A DNA stretch of 64,000 bases from JAEMQF01 sp963775015. Lineage in GTDB: Bacteria > Pseudomonadota > Gammaproteobacteria > Burkholderiales > Burkholderiaceae_C. Positions 8,047 through 15,987 of this stretch are shown here, in pieces; position 1 is the first letter of the stretch, and each line of letters starts with the position of its first letter. The translations under genes were made by a program, and so were the position numbers. The notes beneath the pieces are model-generated. The model was not told where the DNA came from. It made no database searches and saw nothing but the letters and a program-made list of their open reading frames with translations. Where the stretch lies: assembly GCA_963775015.1 (NCBI GenBank), contig CAVZHI010000015.1:496001-560000 (forward strand), given 5' to 3'.

Positions 8047-9194
8047 GACGCGCGATCGAAGAACTCCCCGCATCGAAGATCCGCGAAGTCGCAAACGCCG
8101 GAATCGGCCGCAGCGACGTGCTCGCGTTCTGGTTCGGCGAGAGCGACGAAGCGACACCGGCGCATGTCGGCGAAGCTGCAACAAAGTCGATCGCCGCCGG
8201 CGAGACCTTTTATGCGCACAACCTCGGCCTGCCCGAGTTGCGCGACGCGCTCGCGCGCTACACGAGCGGCTTGCACGCAGCGGTGACGATGCAGCGCATC
8301 GCCGTCACGTCGGGCGGCGTGAACGCGCTCATGCTCGCGATGCAGGCTCTGCTCGACCCGGGCGACGAGGTCGCGGTCGTGGTGCCGATCTGGCCGAACC
8401 TGACCGCGCAGCCGCAGATCCTGGGCGCGATGGTGAAGACCGTGTCGCTTCGCGCCCGAGACGGCGCGTGGCGCCTGGACCTGCAAAGCCTGCTCGACGC
8501 GGTGACGAGCAGGACGCGCGTGCTGCTCGTGAACGCACCGAACAACCCGACCGGCTGGACGCTGACGCGCGCCGAGCAGGAGGCGCTTCTCGCGCATTGC
8601 CGGCGCACCGGCACCTGGATCGTCGCCGACGAAGTCTACGAGCGTCTCTATTACGTTCCCGGCCAGCGCTGCGCGCCGAGTTTCCTCGACGTGGCGTTGC
8701 CCGACGACAGGCTCATCGTCGCGCACAGTTTCTCCAAGAGCTTCGTGATGACGGGCTGGCGGCTCGGCTGGCTGGTCGCGCCCCACGACACGATGGACGC
8801 TTTGGGCAAATTGATCGAATTCAACACCTCGTGCGCGCCGACCTTCGTGCAGCGCGCCGGCCTGGCCGCGCTGGCCGGCGCGAGTGACACCGTTCCCGCG
8901 CTCGTGCAGCGCCTCAAGGCGTGCCGCGACATCCTCGTGCCGCAACTCGCCGCGTTGCCGGGGATCGAACTCGCCGCGCCCGACGCCGGCATGTACGCGT
9001 TCTTTCGGGTTGAAGGGCAGAGCGATTCGCTCGCTCTGGCGAAACGCTTGGTGGCGGATGTCGGCCTGGGGTTGGCGCCGGGCGTCGCATTCGGAGCCGA
9101 GGGCGAAGGTTGGCTGCGTTGGTGCTTTGCGACGCGCGACCGGCAGCGCCTGACGGACGGCGTGCAGCGGCTGGCCCGCGCGCGCTCCCGCTGA
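8043..9194 (+). CDS. PLP-dependent class I/II aminotransferase
   Basis: Fold-type I aminotransferase, 383 aa, substrate unknown. Motifs: SGGVNALMLAM in the phosphate-binding loop, NAPNNPTGW (165-172), DEVYERL (from D196), and the Schiff-base lysine K232 in HSFSKSFVMTGWRLGW; the substrate-carboxylate Arg lies near the end in WLRWCFATRDR. It is translationally coupled to tsaD (ATGA overlap at 8043). Similar proteins in betaproteobacteria are simply called pyridoxal-phosphate aminotransferase. The stop at 9194 is followed almost at once by a TATAAT box for the next unit. Confidence 0.85.
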   Translation: MRRAIEELPASKIREVANAGIGRSDVLAFWFGESDEATPAHVGEAATKSIAAGETFYAHNLGLPELRDALARYTSGLHAAVTMQRIAVTSGGVNALMLAMQALLDPGDEVAVVVPIWPNLTAQPQILGAMVKTVSLRARDGAWRLDLQSLLDAVTSRTRVLLVNAPNNPTGWTLTRAEQEALLAHCRRTGTWIVADEVYERLYYVPGQRCAPSFLDVALPDDRLIVAHSFSKSFVMTGWRLGWLVAPHDTMDALGKLIEFNTSCAPTFVQRAGLAALAGASDTVPALVQRLKACRDILVPQLAALPGIELAAPDAGMYAFFRVEGQSDSLALAKRLVADVGLGLAPGVAFGAEGEGWLRWCFATRDRQRLTDGVQRLARARSR

Positions 9195-9197
9195 GCC

Positions 9198-9348
9198 TAT
9201 AATCGCGCGCTCTTCAAGCCCCGAGGGTTTGAGGGCAGGCACGGCACCGGTCGGTTTCACCGGTGACCGCAAGTGATCCATCGGAACCGTGGTACCCCGC
9301 GCCCCTGGGCGGTGCAGGGTGCTCGGTTCCATCACACAGGAAACGAGC
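9198..9348 (+). promoter_or_regulatory. rpsO promoter (-10) and structured leader
   Basis: A perfect TATAAT at 9198-9203, four bases after the aminotransferase stop, is a candidate -10; no good -35 is seen at the right distance. It would give a leader of about 140 nt before rpsO. The leader contains a hairpin with a perfect 7-bp stem CACCGGT/ACCGGTG and a 7-base loop at 9245-9265, and GGAACC/GGTTCC arms near 9280 and 9325. S15 is known to autoregulate through its mRNA leader in several bacteria, so this may be an S15 control site; that role is inference. Confidence 0.5.
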
Positions 9349-9618
9349 ATGACCGCCACCACGGCGCACAAGGCCGAGATCGTCAAGGCCAACGCGCGCA
9401 GCAGCAACGACACCGGATCGCCGGAAGTGCAAGTTGCACTCCTGACCGACCGCATCAACGAACTCACGCCTCACTTCAAGACGCACCTCAAGGACCACCA
9501 CGGTCGGCGCGGGTTGCTGAAGATGGTGAACCGGCGCAAGAGCCTGTTGTCTTACCTACGGGAAACCGACGCCGAGCGCTACACGGCGCTGATCCAGAAA
9601 CTCGGCTTGCGCAAGTAG
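9349..9618 (+). CDS. rpsO: 30S ribosomal protein S15
   Basis: S15, 89 aa, binds the central domain of 16S rRNA early in 30S assembly. The sequence is canonical: NDTGSPEVQVALLTDRINEL, THFKTHLKDHHGRRGLL with Phe for the usual first residues, MVNRRKSLLSYLR and the C-terminal KLGLRK. The start at 9349 follows AGGAAACGAGC. The gene is directly upstream of pnp as in most proteobacteria, with a terminator-like hairpin and a second structured element between them. Confidence 0.98.
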   Translation: MTATTAHKAEIVKANARSSNDTGSPEVQVALLTDRINELTPHFKTHLKDHHGRRGLLKMVNRRKSLLSYLRETDAERYTALIQKLGLRK

Positions 9619-9637
9619 TCACGCGAGTCCGCACGAC

Positions 9638-9675
9638 GGAGCCTGTCTGGAATTCGCCAGCGCAGGCTCCTTTAT
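9638..9675 (+). terminator. Terminator-like hairpin after rpsO
   Basis: The perfect 8-bp stem GGAGCCTG/CAGGCTCC (9638-9645 with 9663-9670) encloses a second CTGG/CCAG stem and is followed by TTTAT. The T-run is short, so it probably terminates only partly, allowing some readthrough into pnp. Confidence 0.55.
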
Positions 9676-9714
9676 CGACCCCGGGAACAAACCAGACTCC
9701 TGGCGCCACTGTGT

Positions 9715-9752
9715 CATTCCATCGATGTTCCGCGCCGAACACCACTGGAATG
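9715..9752 (+). promoter_or_regulatory. Hairpin in pnp 5' leader
   Basis: Inverted repeat CATTCCA (9715-9721) with TGGAATG (9746-9752), continued after a 4x4 internal loop by TGTTC/GAACA and a 6-base apical loop. It lies 77 bases before the pnp start. In enterobacteria pnp mRNA is autoregulated through RNase III cleavage of a leader stem-loop at this relative position, so an equivalent role is plausible but inferred. Confidence 0.45.
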
Positions 9753-9829
9753 GCATCCCGCCAAGTTGGTCCGGTGACCCGACCCGCTGCGCCACGTTTC
9801 TGTGGCCAGCCCTAACCGGAGAGATGCGC

Positions 9830-11953
9830 ATGAGCATGTTCAAGAAAATCACCAAGACGTTCCAATGGGGCCCGCACAAGGTCACGCTGGAGACCGGCGA
9901 AATCGCGCGCCAGGCGAGCGGCGCCGTGCTCGTCGACATTGAAGACACTGTCATCCTCGCCACCGTCGTCGCAGCGAAAAACGCCAAGCCCGGGCAGGAT
10001 TTTTTCCCGCTGACGGTCGACTACATCGAGAAGACCTACGCCGCCGGCAAGATCCCCGGCAGCTTCTTCAAGCGCGAAGGCCGGCCGAGCGAACTCGAGA
10101 CGCTCACGTCACGCCTCATCGACAGGCCGCTGCGCCCGCTGTTCCCGGACGGCTTCTTCAACGAAGTGCAAGTCGTCATTCATGTGCTGTCGCTGAACCC
10201 GGAAGTTCAGGCCGATGTGGCCGCGATGATCGGCGCGAGCGCCGCTCTCGCGATTTCCGGAATTCCGTTCAACGGGCCGATCGGCGCAGCGCGCGTCGGT
10301 TATGTCGACGGCAAGTACGTGCTGAACCCGGGCAAGACGCAGCTGCTGCAGTCGCAGATGGAGCTGATCGTCGCCGGTACCGAAGCCGCCGTGCTGATGG
10401 TCGAAAGCGAAGCCCAGCAACTCAGCGAAGAGATCATGCTCGGTGGCGTCGTGTTCGGCCACGAGCAGGGCAACATCGCGATCAACGCGATCCACGACCT
10501 GGTGCGTGACGCCGGCAAGCCGGCCTGGGACTGGGCCGCTCCCGCGAAGGACGAAGCCTTCATCGCGCGTGTCGTCGCAGTCGCCGAAGGCCCGCTGCGC
10601 GCCGCGTACCAGATCCGCTCGAAACAGGCGCGCACCCACGCGTGCCGCGAGGCCTACGCCTTGACCAAGGTGGCGCTGAAGGAGCAGGGCGCCGAGTTCG
10701 ACGAAGTCAAGCTGGAAGGCATGCTCTTCGACATCGAAGCGCGCATCGTTCGCAGCCAGATCCTCGCCGGCGAGCCGCGCATCGACGGCCGCGACACGCG
10801 CACCGTTCGTGCCATCGAGATCCGCAACGGCGTCCTGCCTCGCGTTCACGGCTCGGCCCTCTTCACGCGCGGCGAGACGCAGGCGTTGGTGGCGGCGACG
10901 CTCGGCACGGCGCGCGACGCACAGCGCATCGACGCGCTGTCGGGCGAGTTCACCGAGCACTTCATGCTTCACTACAACATGCCACCCTTCGCGACCGGCG
11001 AAACCGGGCGCGTGGGAACGCCCAAGCGGCGCGAAATCGGCCACGGCCGATTGGCGAAGCGCGCGCTCGTTGCGGTGCTGCCGAGCCAGTCCGACTTCCC
11101 GTATTCGATGCGCGTCGTCTCCGAAATCACGGAGAGCAACGGCTCGTCGTCGATGGCCTCCGTCTGTGGCGGTTGCCTTGCGTTGATGGACGCCGGCGTG
11201 CCGCTGAAAGCACATGTGGCCGGAATCGCCATGGGCCTGATCAAGGACGCGAACCGCTTCGCCGTCCTGACCGACATCCTCGGCGACGAAGATCACCTGG
11301 GCGACATGGACTTCAAGGTCGCCGGCACGACGACCGGAATCACGGCGCTGCAAATGGACATCAAGATCCAGGGCATCACGAAGGAAATCATGCAGGTCGC
11401 GCTGGCGCAGGCCAAGGAAGCGCGACTCCACATCCTTTCGAAGATGGTCGAGGCGATGGGCGGCGCGAAGACCGAGGTGTCGCAGTTTGCGCCGCGCCTG
11501 TACACGATGAAGATCAACCCGGAGAAGATCCGCGACGTGATCGGCAAGGGCGGCGCGACGATCCGTGCCCTCACCGAGGAGACGGGAACGACGATTGACA
11601 TCGGCGAAGACGGAACAATCACGATCGCCTCGACCGACGGCGACAAGGCCGCGTACGCGAAGAAGCGCATCGAAGAGATCACGGCCGAAGTGGAAGTCGG
11701 CAAGGTGTACGAGGGCCCGATCACGAAGATCCTCGACTTCGGCGCGCTCGTGAACCTGATGCCGGGCAAGGACGGTCTGCTGCACATCAGCCAGATCGCG
11801 CACCAGCGCGTCGAGAAGGTCACCGACTTCCTCAAGGAAGGGCAGATCGTCAAGGTCAAGGTGCTCGAGACGGATGAAAAAGGCCGCGTCAAGCTGTCGA
11901 TGAAAGCCCTGCTCGACCGCGACGCGTTGCCGGTTCCCGCGCACCAGGAGTGA
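9830..11953 (+). CDS. pnp: Polyribonucleotide nucleotidyltransferase (PNPase)
   Basis: PNPase, 707 aa, the phosphorolytic 3'-5' exoribonuclease of mRNA decay and degradosome partner. Two RNase PH-like domains (about 1-220 and 310-540), then a KH domain (IRDVIGKGGATIRALTEETG) and an S1 domain (GKVYEGPITKILDFGALV..GKDGLLHISQIA). Catalytic-domain motifs include FFKREGRPSE, RLIDRPLRPLFPDGF and GDMDFKVAGT. Of three clustered ATGs (9824, 9830, 9836), 9830 has GGAGA at seven bases and is chosen. It follows rpsO. Confidence 0.97.
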   Translation: MSMFKKITKTFQWGPHKVTLETGEIARQASGAVLVDIEDTVILATVVAAKNAKPGQDFFPLTVDYIEKTYAAGKIPGSFFKREGRPSELETLTSRLIDRPLRPLFPDGFFNEVQVVIHVLSLNPEVQADVAAMIGASAALAISGIPFNGPIGAARVGYVDGKYVLNPGKTQLLQSQMELIVAGTEAAVLMVESEAQQLSEEIMLGGVVFGHEQGNIAINAIHDLVRDAGKPAWDWAAPAKDEAFIARVVAVAEGPLRAAYQIRSKQARTHACREAYALTKVALKEQGAEFDEVKLEGMLFDIEARIVRSQILAGEPRIDGRDTRTVRAIEIRNGVLPRVHGSALFTRGETQALVAATLGTARDAQRIDALSGEFTEHFMLHYNMPPFATGETGRVGTPKRREIGHGRLAKRALVAVLPSQSDFPYSMRVVSEITESNGSSSMASVCGGCLALMDAGVPLKAHVAGIAMGLIKDANRFAVLTDILGDEDHLGDMDFKVAGTTTGITALQMDIKIQGITKEIMQVALAQAKEARLHILSKMVEAMGGAKTEVSQFAPRLYTMKINPEKIRDVIGKGGATIRALTEETGTTIDIGEDGTITIASTDGDKAAYAKKRIEEITAEVEVGKVYEGPITKILDFGALVNLMPGKDGLLHISQIAHQRVEKVTDFLKEGQIVKVKVLETDEKGRVKLSMKALLDRDALPVPAHQE

Positions 11954-11981
11954 TTCGCAACGCCGCAGCACGGAGAGCCGC

Positions 11982-12968
11982 ATGAACGCGATTGAAATTT
12001 CGAGCTACGGCGCGCCGGAAGTGTTGCGCCCGGTGCAGCGAACCGATCCGGTGCCCGGTGCGGGCGAGGTGCTGATCAAGGTCGCGGCCGCGGGCGTGAA
12101 CCGGCCCGATGTGTTGCAACGGAAGGGGCTCTATCCGGTGCCGCCGGGCGCGTCGGACTTGCCGGGGCTCGAGATTGCGGGCGTCATCGTGAGCGGCGAC
12201 GCCGCAGCGATGCGGGTTGCGGGATTCGCATTGGGCGACCGCGTTTGTGCACTCGTGGCAGGCGGCGGTTACGCGCAACTCTGCACCGCGCCAATCGAAC
12301 AATGTTTGCCGAGTCCGAAAGGCCTCAGCGACATCGAAGCGGCGAGCCTGCCGGAAACCTTCTTCACCGTCTGGTCGAATGTGTTCGACCGCGCCAAATT
12401 GCAGCCCGGCGAGACGCTCTTGATCCAGGGCGGAACGAGCGGCATCGGCGTGACGGCGATCCAGATGGCCAAGGCGGCGGGCGCCGTTGTCATCGCCACC
12501 GCGGGCAGCGACGACAAGTGCGCGGCGTGCATCAAGCTCGGCGCCGACCACGCCATCAACTACCGCAGCCACGACTTCGAGGCTGAAGTGCAGCGCATCA
12601 CCGACAAGCGCGGCGTGAACGTGATTCTCGACATGGTCGCGGGCAGCTACATCGCGCGCGAAATCAAGTGCATGGCGGAAGACGCACGCCTCGTCATCAT
12701 CGCCGTGCAGGGGGGAGTCGAGTCGCAGATCGACGCGGGTGTCGTGCTGCGCAAGCGCCTCACGATCACCGGTTCGACGCTGCGCCCTCGGCCGATTGCC
12801 TTCAAGGCGGCGATCGCGCGATCCTTGCGCGACAAGGTCTGGCCGTGGCTCGAGAGTGGCCGGATCAAGCCCGTCATCCATCAGGTCTTCCCGGCGGCGC
12901 AAGCGGCTGCGGCGCACACCTTGATGGAGACGAACCAGCACATCGGCAAACTCGTTCTGACATGGTGA
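11982..12968 (+). CDS. NAD(P)H-quinone oxidoreductase (zeta-crystallin/PIG3-like)
   Basis: Medium-chain dehydrogenase/reductase without catalytic zinc, 328 aa, of the PIG3/quinone oxidoreductase subfamily. N-terminal GroES-like domain (VAAAGVNRPDVLQRKGLYPVPPG), then a Rossmann domain with the NADP-binding pattern LIQGGTSGIGVTAIQMAKAAG and LGADHAINYR. It probably reduces quinones or conjugated enones with NADPH; the substrate is not known. It lies 28 bases after pnp and 31 before tpiA, the usual betaproteobacterial order upstream of secG and nuo. Confidence 0.9.
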   Translation: MNAIEISSYGAPEVLRPVQRTDPVPGAGEVLIKVAAAGVNRPDVLQRKGLYPVPPGASDLPGLEIAGVIVSGDAAAMRVAGFALGDRVCALVAGGGYAQLCTAPIEQCLPSPKGLSDIEAASLPETFFTVWSNVFDRAKLQPGETLLIQGGTSGIGVTAIQMAKAAGAVVIATAGSDDKCAACIKLGADHAINYRSHDFEAEVQRITDKRGVNVILDMVAGSYIAREIKCMAEDARLVIIAVQGGVESQIDAGVVLRKRLTITGSTLRPRPIAFKAAIARSLRDKVWPWLESGRIKPVIHQVFPAAQAAAAHTLMETNQHIGKLVLTW

Positions 12969-12999
12969 GTTGCCAGGTTCGATGCAGGAGGCGGGCAGC

Positions 13000-13743
13000 A
13001 TGAAGCGGCGCAAACTCGTCGTCGGCAACTGGAAGATGAACGGCAATCGCGTCGTCAATGCCGAGTTGCTCGCGGCATTGCGCGCCGCCGGCCCGTGGGT
13101 TGCCGAAGTGGCGGTGTGCGCGCCGTTTCCCTATCTTGCGGACGTGGCGTTGTCGCTGCAAGGCGCGAACATCTCATGGGGTGCGCAGGACTGTTCGGCG
13201 TTTGATTCGGGCGCGTACACCGGCGAAGTCGCCGCGGCGATGCTCGCCGAGTTCGGTTGCCACTATGTCATCGTCGGCCATTCGGAGCGGCGTGCGCTGC
13301 ACCGCGAGAGCGATCAGTTGGTGGCCGACAAGGCCAAGGCGGCGCTCGCGCACAACCTCACACCCATCGTCTGCGTGGGTGAAACACTCGCCGAGCGCGA
13401 CGCCGGGCAAACCGACGCGGTCGTGAAGCGCCAACTGTCGGTCGTGATCCACACGCTGGCGCATTGCGTCTCGCAAGTGGTCGTCGCTTACGAGCCCGTC
13501 TGGGCGATCGGCACCGGCAAAACCGCGACACCCGAGCAGGCGCAGGCGGTGCACGCGCTGCTGCGAATGCAGTTGGCGGCGGCGTCGCCCAAAGCCGGCG
13601 AGATGAAAATCTTGTACGGCGGCAGCGTCAAGGCCGACAACGCTGCGACCCTCTTTGCCCAGAACGATATCGATGGCGGATTGATCGGCGGCGCCTCGCT
13701 CAAGGCCGCCGAGTTCACCGCCATTTGTCGCGCCGCTGCGTAG
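13000..13743 (+). CDS. tpiA: Triosephosphate isomerase
   Basis: TpiA, 247 aa, interconverts dihydroxyacetone phosphate and glyceraldehyde 3-phosphate in glycolysis and gluconeogenesis. The complete catalytic set is visible: K12 in GNWKMNG, H94 in IVGHSERR, E165 in AYEPVWAIGTGK, and the phosphate-binding YGGSVKADN and GGASL. The start at 13000 has AGGAGG eight bases upstream; an in-frame ATG at 12970 is weaker. It is followed after 27 bases by secG. Confidence 0.98.
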   Translation: MKRRKLVVGNWKMNGNRVVNAELLAALRAAGPWVAEVAVCAPFPYLADVALSLQGANISWGAQDCSAFDSGAYTGEVAAAMLAEFGCHYVIVGHSERRALHRESDQLVADKAKAALAHNLTPIVCVGETLAERDAGQTDAVVKRQLSVVIHTLAHCVSQVVVAYEPVWAIGTGKTATPEQAQAVHALLRMQLAAASPKAGEMKILYGGSVKADNAATLFAQNDIDGGLIGGASLKAAEFTAICRAAA

Positions 13744-13770
13744 GCGCCAGAGTTTTTTCGGAGTCCGGGA

Positions 13771-14186
13771 ATGAATGTATTGTTGAACCTCGTCGTGGTG
13801 CTGCAGATCCTGTCGGCGCTCGTCATGATCGGCCTCGTGCTGATCCAGCACGGCAAGGGCGCCGACATGGGCGCCTCGTTCGGCAGCGGCGCGTCGGGCA
13901 GCCTCTTCGGCGCCACCGGGAGCGCGAACTTCCTGTCGCGCTCCACCGCAGTGTGCGCTGCCGTGTTCTTCGTCTGCACGCTCTCGCTTGCCTACACGTC
14001 AAACGACCGCACCCCGTCGCGCGGCGGCAGCATATTGGACCGGCCGGCGTCGGCGGGTCGGCGGTGGCTCCGAGCGGCGCCGACCTCGTTCCGGGAGCGG
14101 CGAGCGGCGTCGTCGCCCCGACGACCAGATCCGTACCGAGCCCCGCGCCCGCTGCTTCGGGCGCTGGCGCGATCCCCACGAAGTGA
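13771..14186 (+). CDS. secG: Preprotein translocase subunit SecG (frame broken as read)
   Basis: SecG, small two-helix subunit of the SecYEG translocon. The N-terminal part is textbook: MNVLLNLVVVLQILSALVMI helix, the cytoplasmic loop LIQHGKGADMGASFGSGAS, and a second helix AVCAAVFFVCTLSLAY. After SILDRPASAG the frame goes wrong. Adding one G to the G-run at 14055-14057 restores a Pro/Ala-rich tail that ends in GAGAIPTK at 14186, the usual burkholderial SecG tail. Without it the reading frame runs on into the tRNA gene. The single-base loss is more likely a sequence error than a mutation, since SecG tails vary but this one is clearly conserved in the other frame. Confidence 0.85.
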
Positions 14187-14291
14187 CGGGGTCAGCGCCG
14201 CCGGTGGGTGCCCCTTGCGGTGGCTCAAATCGGCTTGGCGCTCCGGCGCCACAGACCCATGCGCAGGGCTCGGATTGCAATGTGTTGTGGT

Positions 14292-14297
14292 TAGAAT
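14292..14297 (+). promoter_or_regulatory. Possible -10 box upstream of tRNA-Leu
   Basis: TAGAAT about 55 bases before the tRNA 5' end in a locally AT-richer stretch. A TTGCAA at 14275-14280 is too close (11 bases) to be its -35. This is the best promoter candidate for the tRNA-Leu and perhaps for nuo, but it is weak. Confidence 0.3.
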
Positions 14298-14352
14298 CCA
14301 AAGCTGTTTGGTGAGTCCGGAATTGGGCTCGCCAAGCCTCGAGTGGTGCAGC

Positions 14353-14437
14353 GCCGACGTGGTGAAATTGGTAGACACGCTATCTTGAGGGGGTAGTGGC
14401 GAAAGCTGTGCGAGTTCGAGTCTCGCCGTCGGCACCA
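14353..14437 (+). tRNA. tRNA-Leu (anticodon GAG)
   Basis: An 85-base type II tRNA. Acceptor arms GCCGACG/CGTCGGC pair perfectly; the 3' CCA is encoded (14435-14437). D-loop GAAATTGGTAGACAC; anticodon stem CTATC/GGTAG with loop TTGAGGG, giving anticodon GAG (reads CUC/CUU); long variable arm; T-stem GCGAG/CTCGC around TTCGAGT. It sits between secG and nuoA, a position conserved in Burkholderiales. Confidence 0.97.
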
Positions 14438-14514
14438 AGTTTTTAGCGCATCGACCCCGCTCCGGCGGAACGTCTGACCCGATCAAAACAACAAATCGCG
14501 CCCAGTCCCCGTCC

Positions 14515-14874
14515 ATGAATCTGGAACCCTACCTCCCAGTCATTCTGTTCATCATGGTCGGTGCGGCAGTGGGAATCGCGCCGCAGGTGCTGGGTTTCGT
14601 CCTGGGCCCGCGCCGGCCCGACGCGGCGAAGAACTCGCCCTACGAATGCGGCTTCGAAGCGTTCGAAGACGCGCGCATGAAGTTCGACGTGCGCTACTAC
14701 CTCGTCGCGATCCTGTTCATCCTCTTCGACCTGGAGATCGCGTTCCTCTTTCCCTGGGCCGTCGCGCTGCGCGAAATCGGCGCCGTCGGCTTCTGGGCCA
14801 TGATGATTTTCCTGCTCATCCTCGTCGTCGGATTTGCGTACGAATGGAAGAAGGGCGCTCTCGATTGGGAGTGA
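14515..14874 (+). CDS. nuoA: NADH-quinone oxidoreductase subunit A
   Basis: NuoA, 119 aa, three-helix membrane subunit near the quinone site of complex I. The conserved loop KNSPYECGFEAFEDARMKFDVRYYL between helices 1 and 2 carries the Cys whose exposure depends on enzyme state. Helices lie at about 7-29, 63-85 and 92-112. It begins the 14-gene nuo operon, 77 bases after the tRNA-Leu 3' end, so the tRNA may be processed from a shared transcript. Confidence 0.97.
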   Translation: MNLEPYLPVILFIMVGAAVGIAPQVLGFVLGPRRPDAAKNSPYECGFEAFEDARMKFDVRYYLVAILFILFDLEIAFLFPWAVALREIGAVGFWAMMIFLLILVVGFAYEWKKGALDWE

Positions 14875-14895
14875 TCCCGGACCTGAGAACACATC

Positions 14896-15372
14896 ATGGG
14901 CATTGAAGGCGTACTCAAGGAAGGCTTCGTCACGACGAGCCTGGACACGGTCATCAACTGGTCCAAGACCGGATCGCTGTGGCCGATGACGTTTGGCCTC
15001 GCGTGCTGCGCCATCGAGATGATGCACGCCGGTGCGGCGCGCTACGACATCGACCGCTTCGGCATGCTGTTTCGCCCGAGCCCACGCCAGAGCGATCTGA
15101 TGATCGTCGCCGGAACGCTGTGCAACAAGATGGCGCCGGCGCTGCGCAAGGTCTACGACCAGATGGCCGAGCCGCGCTGGGTGCTGTCGATGGGCTCTTG
15201 CGCGAACGGCGGCGGCTACTACCACTACAGCTACTCGGTGGTGCGCGGCTGCGACCGCATCGTTCCGGTGGACGTCTACGTTCCCGGTTGCCCGCCGACC
15301 GCCGAGGCGTTGCTCTACGGAATCCTGCAGCTGCAGGCCAAGATCCGGCGCGAAACCACGATCGCGCGCTGA
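14896..15372 (+). CDS. nuoB: NADH-quinone oxidoreductase subunit B
   Basis: NuoB, 158 aa, carries the terminal iron-sulphur cluster N2 that reduces quinone. The ligands are visible: the tandem C37-C38 in FGLACCAIEMM, C102 in SMGSCANGG and C132 in PGCPPTAEALL. Peripheral-arm subunit at the membrane junction, working with NuoD. It starts 21 bases after nuoA. Confidence 0.98.
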   Translation: MGIEGVLKEGFVTTSLDTVINWSKTGSLWPMTFGLACCAIEMMHAGAARYDIDRFGMLFRPSPRQSDLMIVAGTLCNKMAPALRKVYDQMAEPRWVLSMGSCANGGGYYHYSYSVVRGCDRIVPVDVYVPGCPPTAEALLYGILQLQAKIRRETTIAR

Positions 15373-15387
15373 GCCTGGTGCTGCTGC

Positions 15388-15984
15388 ATGAACAAACTTG
15401 ACACCCTGCACGCTGCGCTCGAGTCGGTCCTCGGCGCGCAGGTGAAGCAACTGATTCGTGCGCGCGAAGAGATCACGATCACGGTGGCTGCGGCGGATTA
15501 CGCGGCGGTGGCGCTGCGCCTGCGCGACCACCCCGAGCTGCGCTTTGAGCAGCTGCTCGACCTGTGCGGCGTCGACTACTCGAGCTACAAGGATCAGCCT
15601 TGGGAAGGTTCGCGCTACTGCGTCGTCTCGCACCTGCTCTCGGTGAGCCAGAACTGGCGCCTGCGCCTGAAGGTGTTCTGCCCGGACGATGAGATGCCGG
15701 CGATCGCCTCGCTCGGCGAGGTCTGGAGTTCGAGCAACTGGTTCGAACGCGAAGCCTTCGATCTGTTCGGCATCATTTTCGAAGGGCATCTCGACCTGCG
15801 GCGCATCCTCACCGATTACGGTTTCATCGGGCACCCGTTCCGCAAGGATTTCCCGACCTCGGGCCACGTCGAAATGCGCTACGACCCGGTCGCCAAGCGC
15901 GTGATCTACCAGCCGGTGACGATCGAGCCGCGCGAGATCACGCCACGCATCGTTCGCGAAGAACGCTATGGCGGCTTGCACTGA
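15388..15984 (+). CDS. nuoC: NADH-quinone oxidoreductase subunit C
   Basis: NuoC, 198 aa, the 30-kDa structural subunit of the complex I hydrogenase-like module. The signature WFEREAFDLFGIIFEGHLDLRR..LTDYGF.GHPFRKDFP is present near residues 119-155. NuoC is separate from NuoD here, unlike the fused NuoCD of enterobacteria. The stop is 3 bases before nuoD, implying tight coupling. Confidence 0.97.
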   Translation: MNKLDTLHAALESVLGAQVKQLIRAREEITITVAAADYAAVALRLRDHPELRFEQLLDLCGVDYSSYKDQPWEGSRYCVVSHLLSVSQNWRLRLKVFCPDDEMPAIASLGEVWSSSNWFEREAFDLFGIIFEGHLDLRRILTDYGFIGHPFRKDFPTSGHVEMRYDPVAKRVIYQPVTIEPREITPRIVREERYGGLH

Positions 15985-15987
15985 TTC

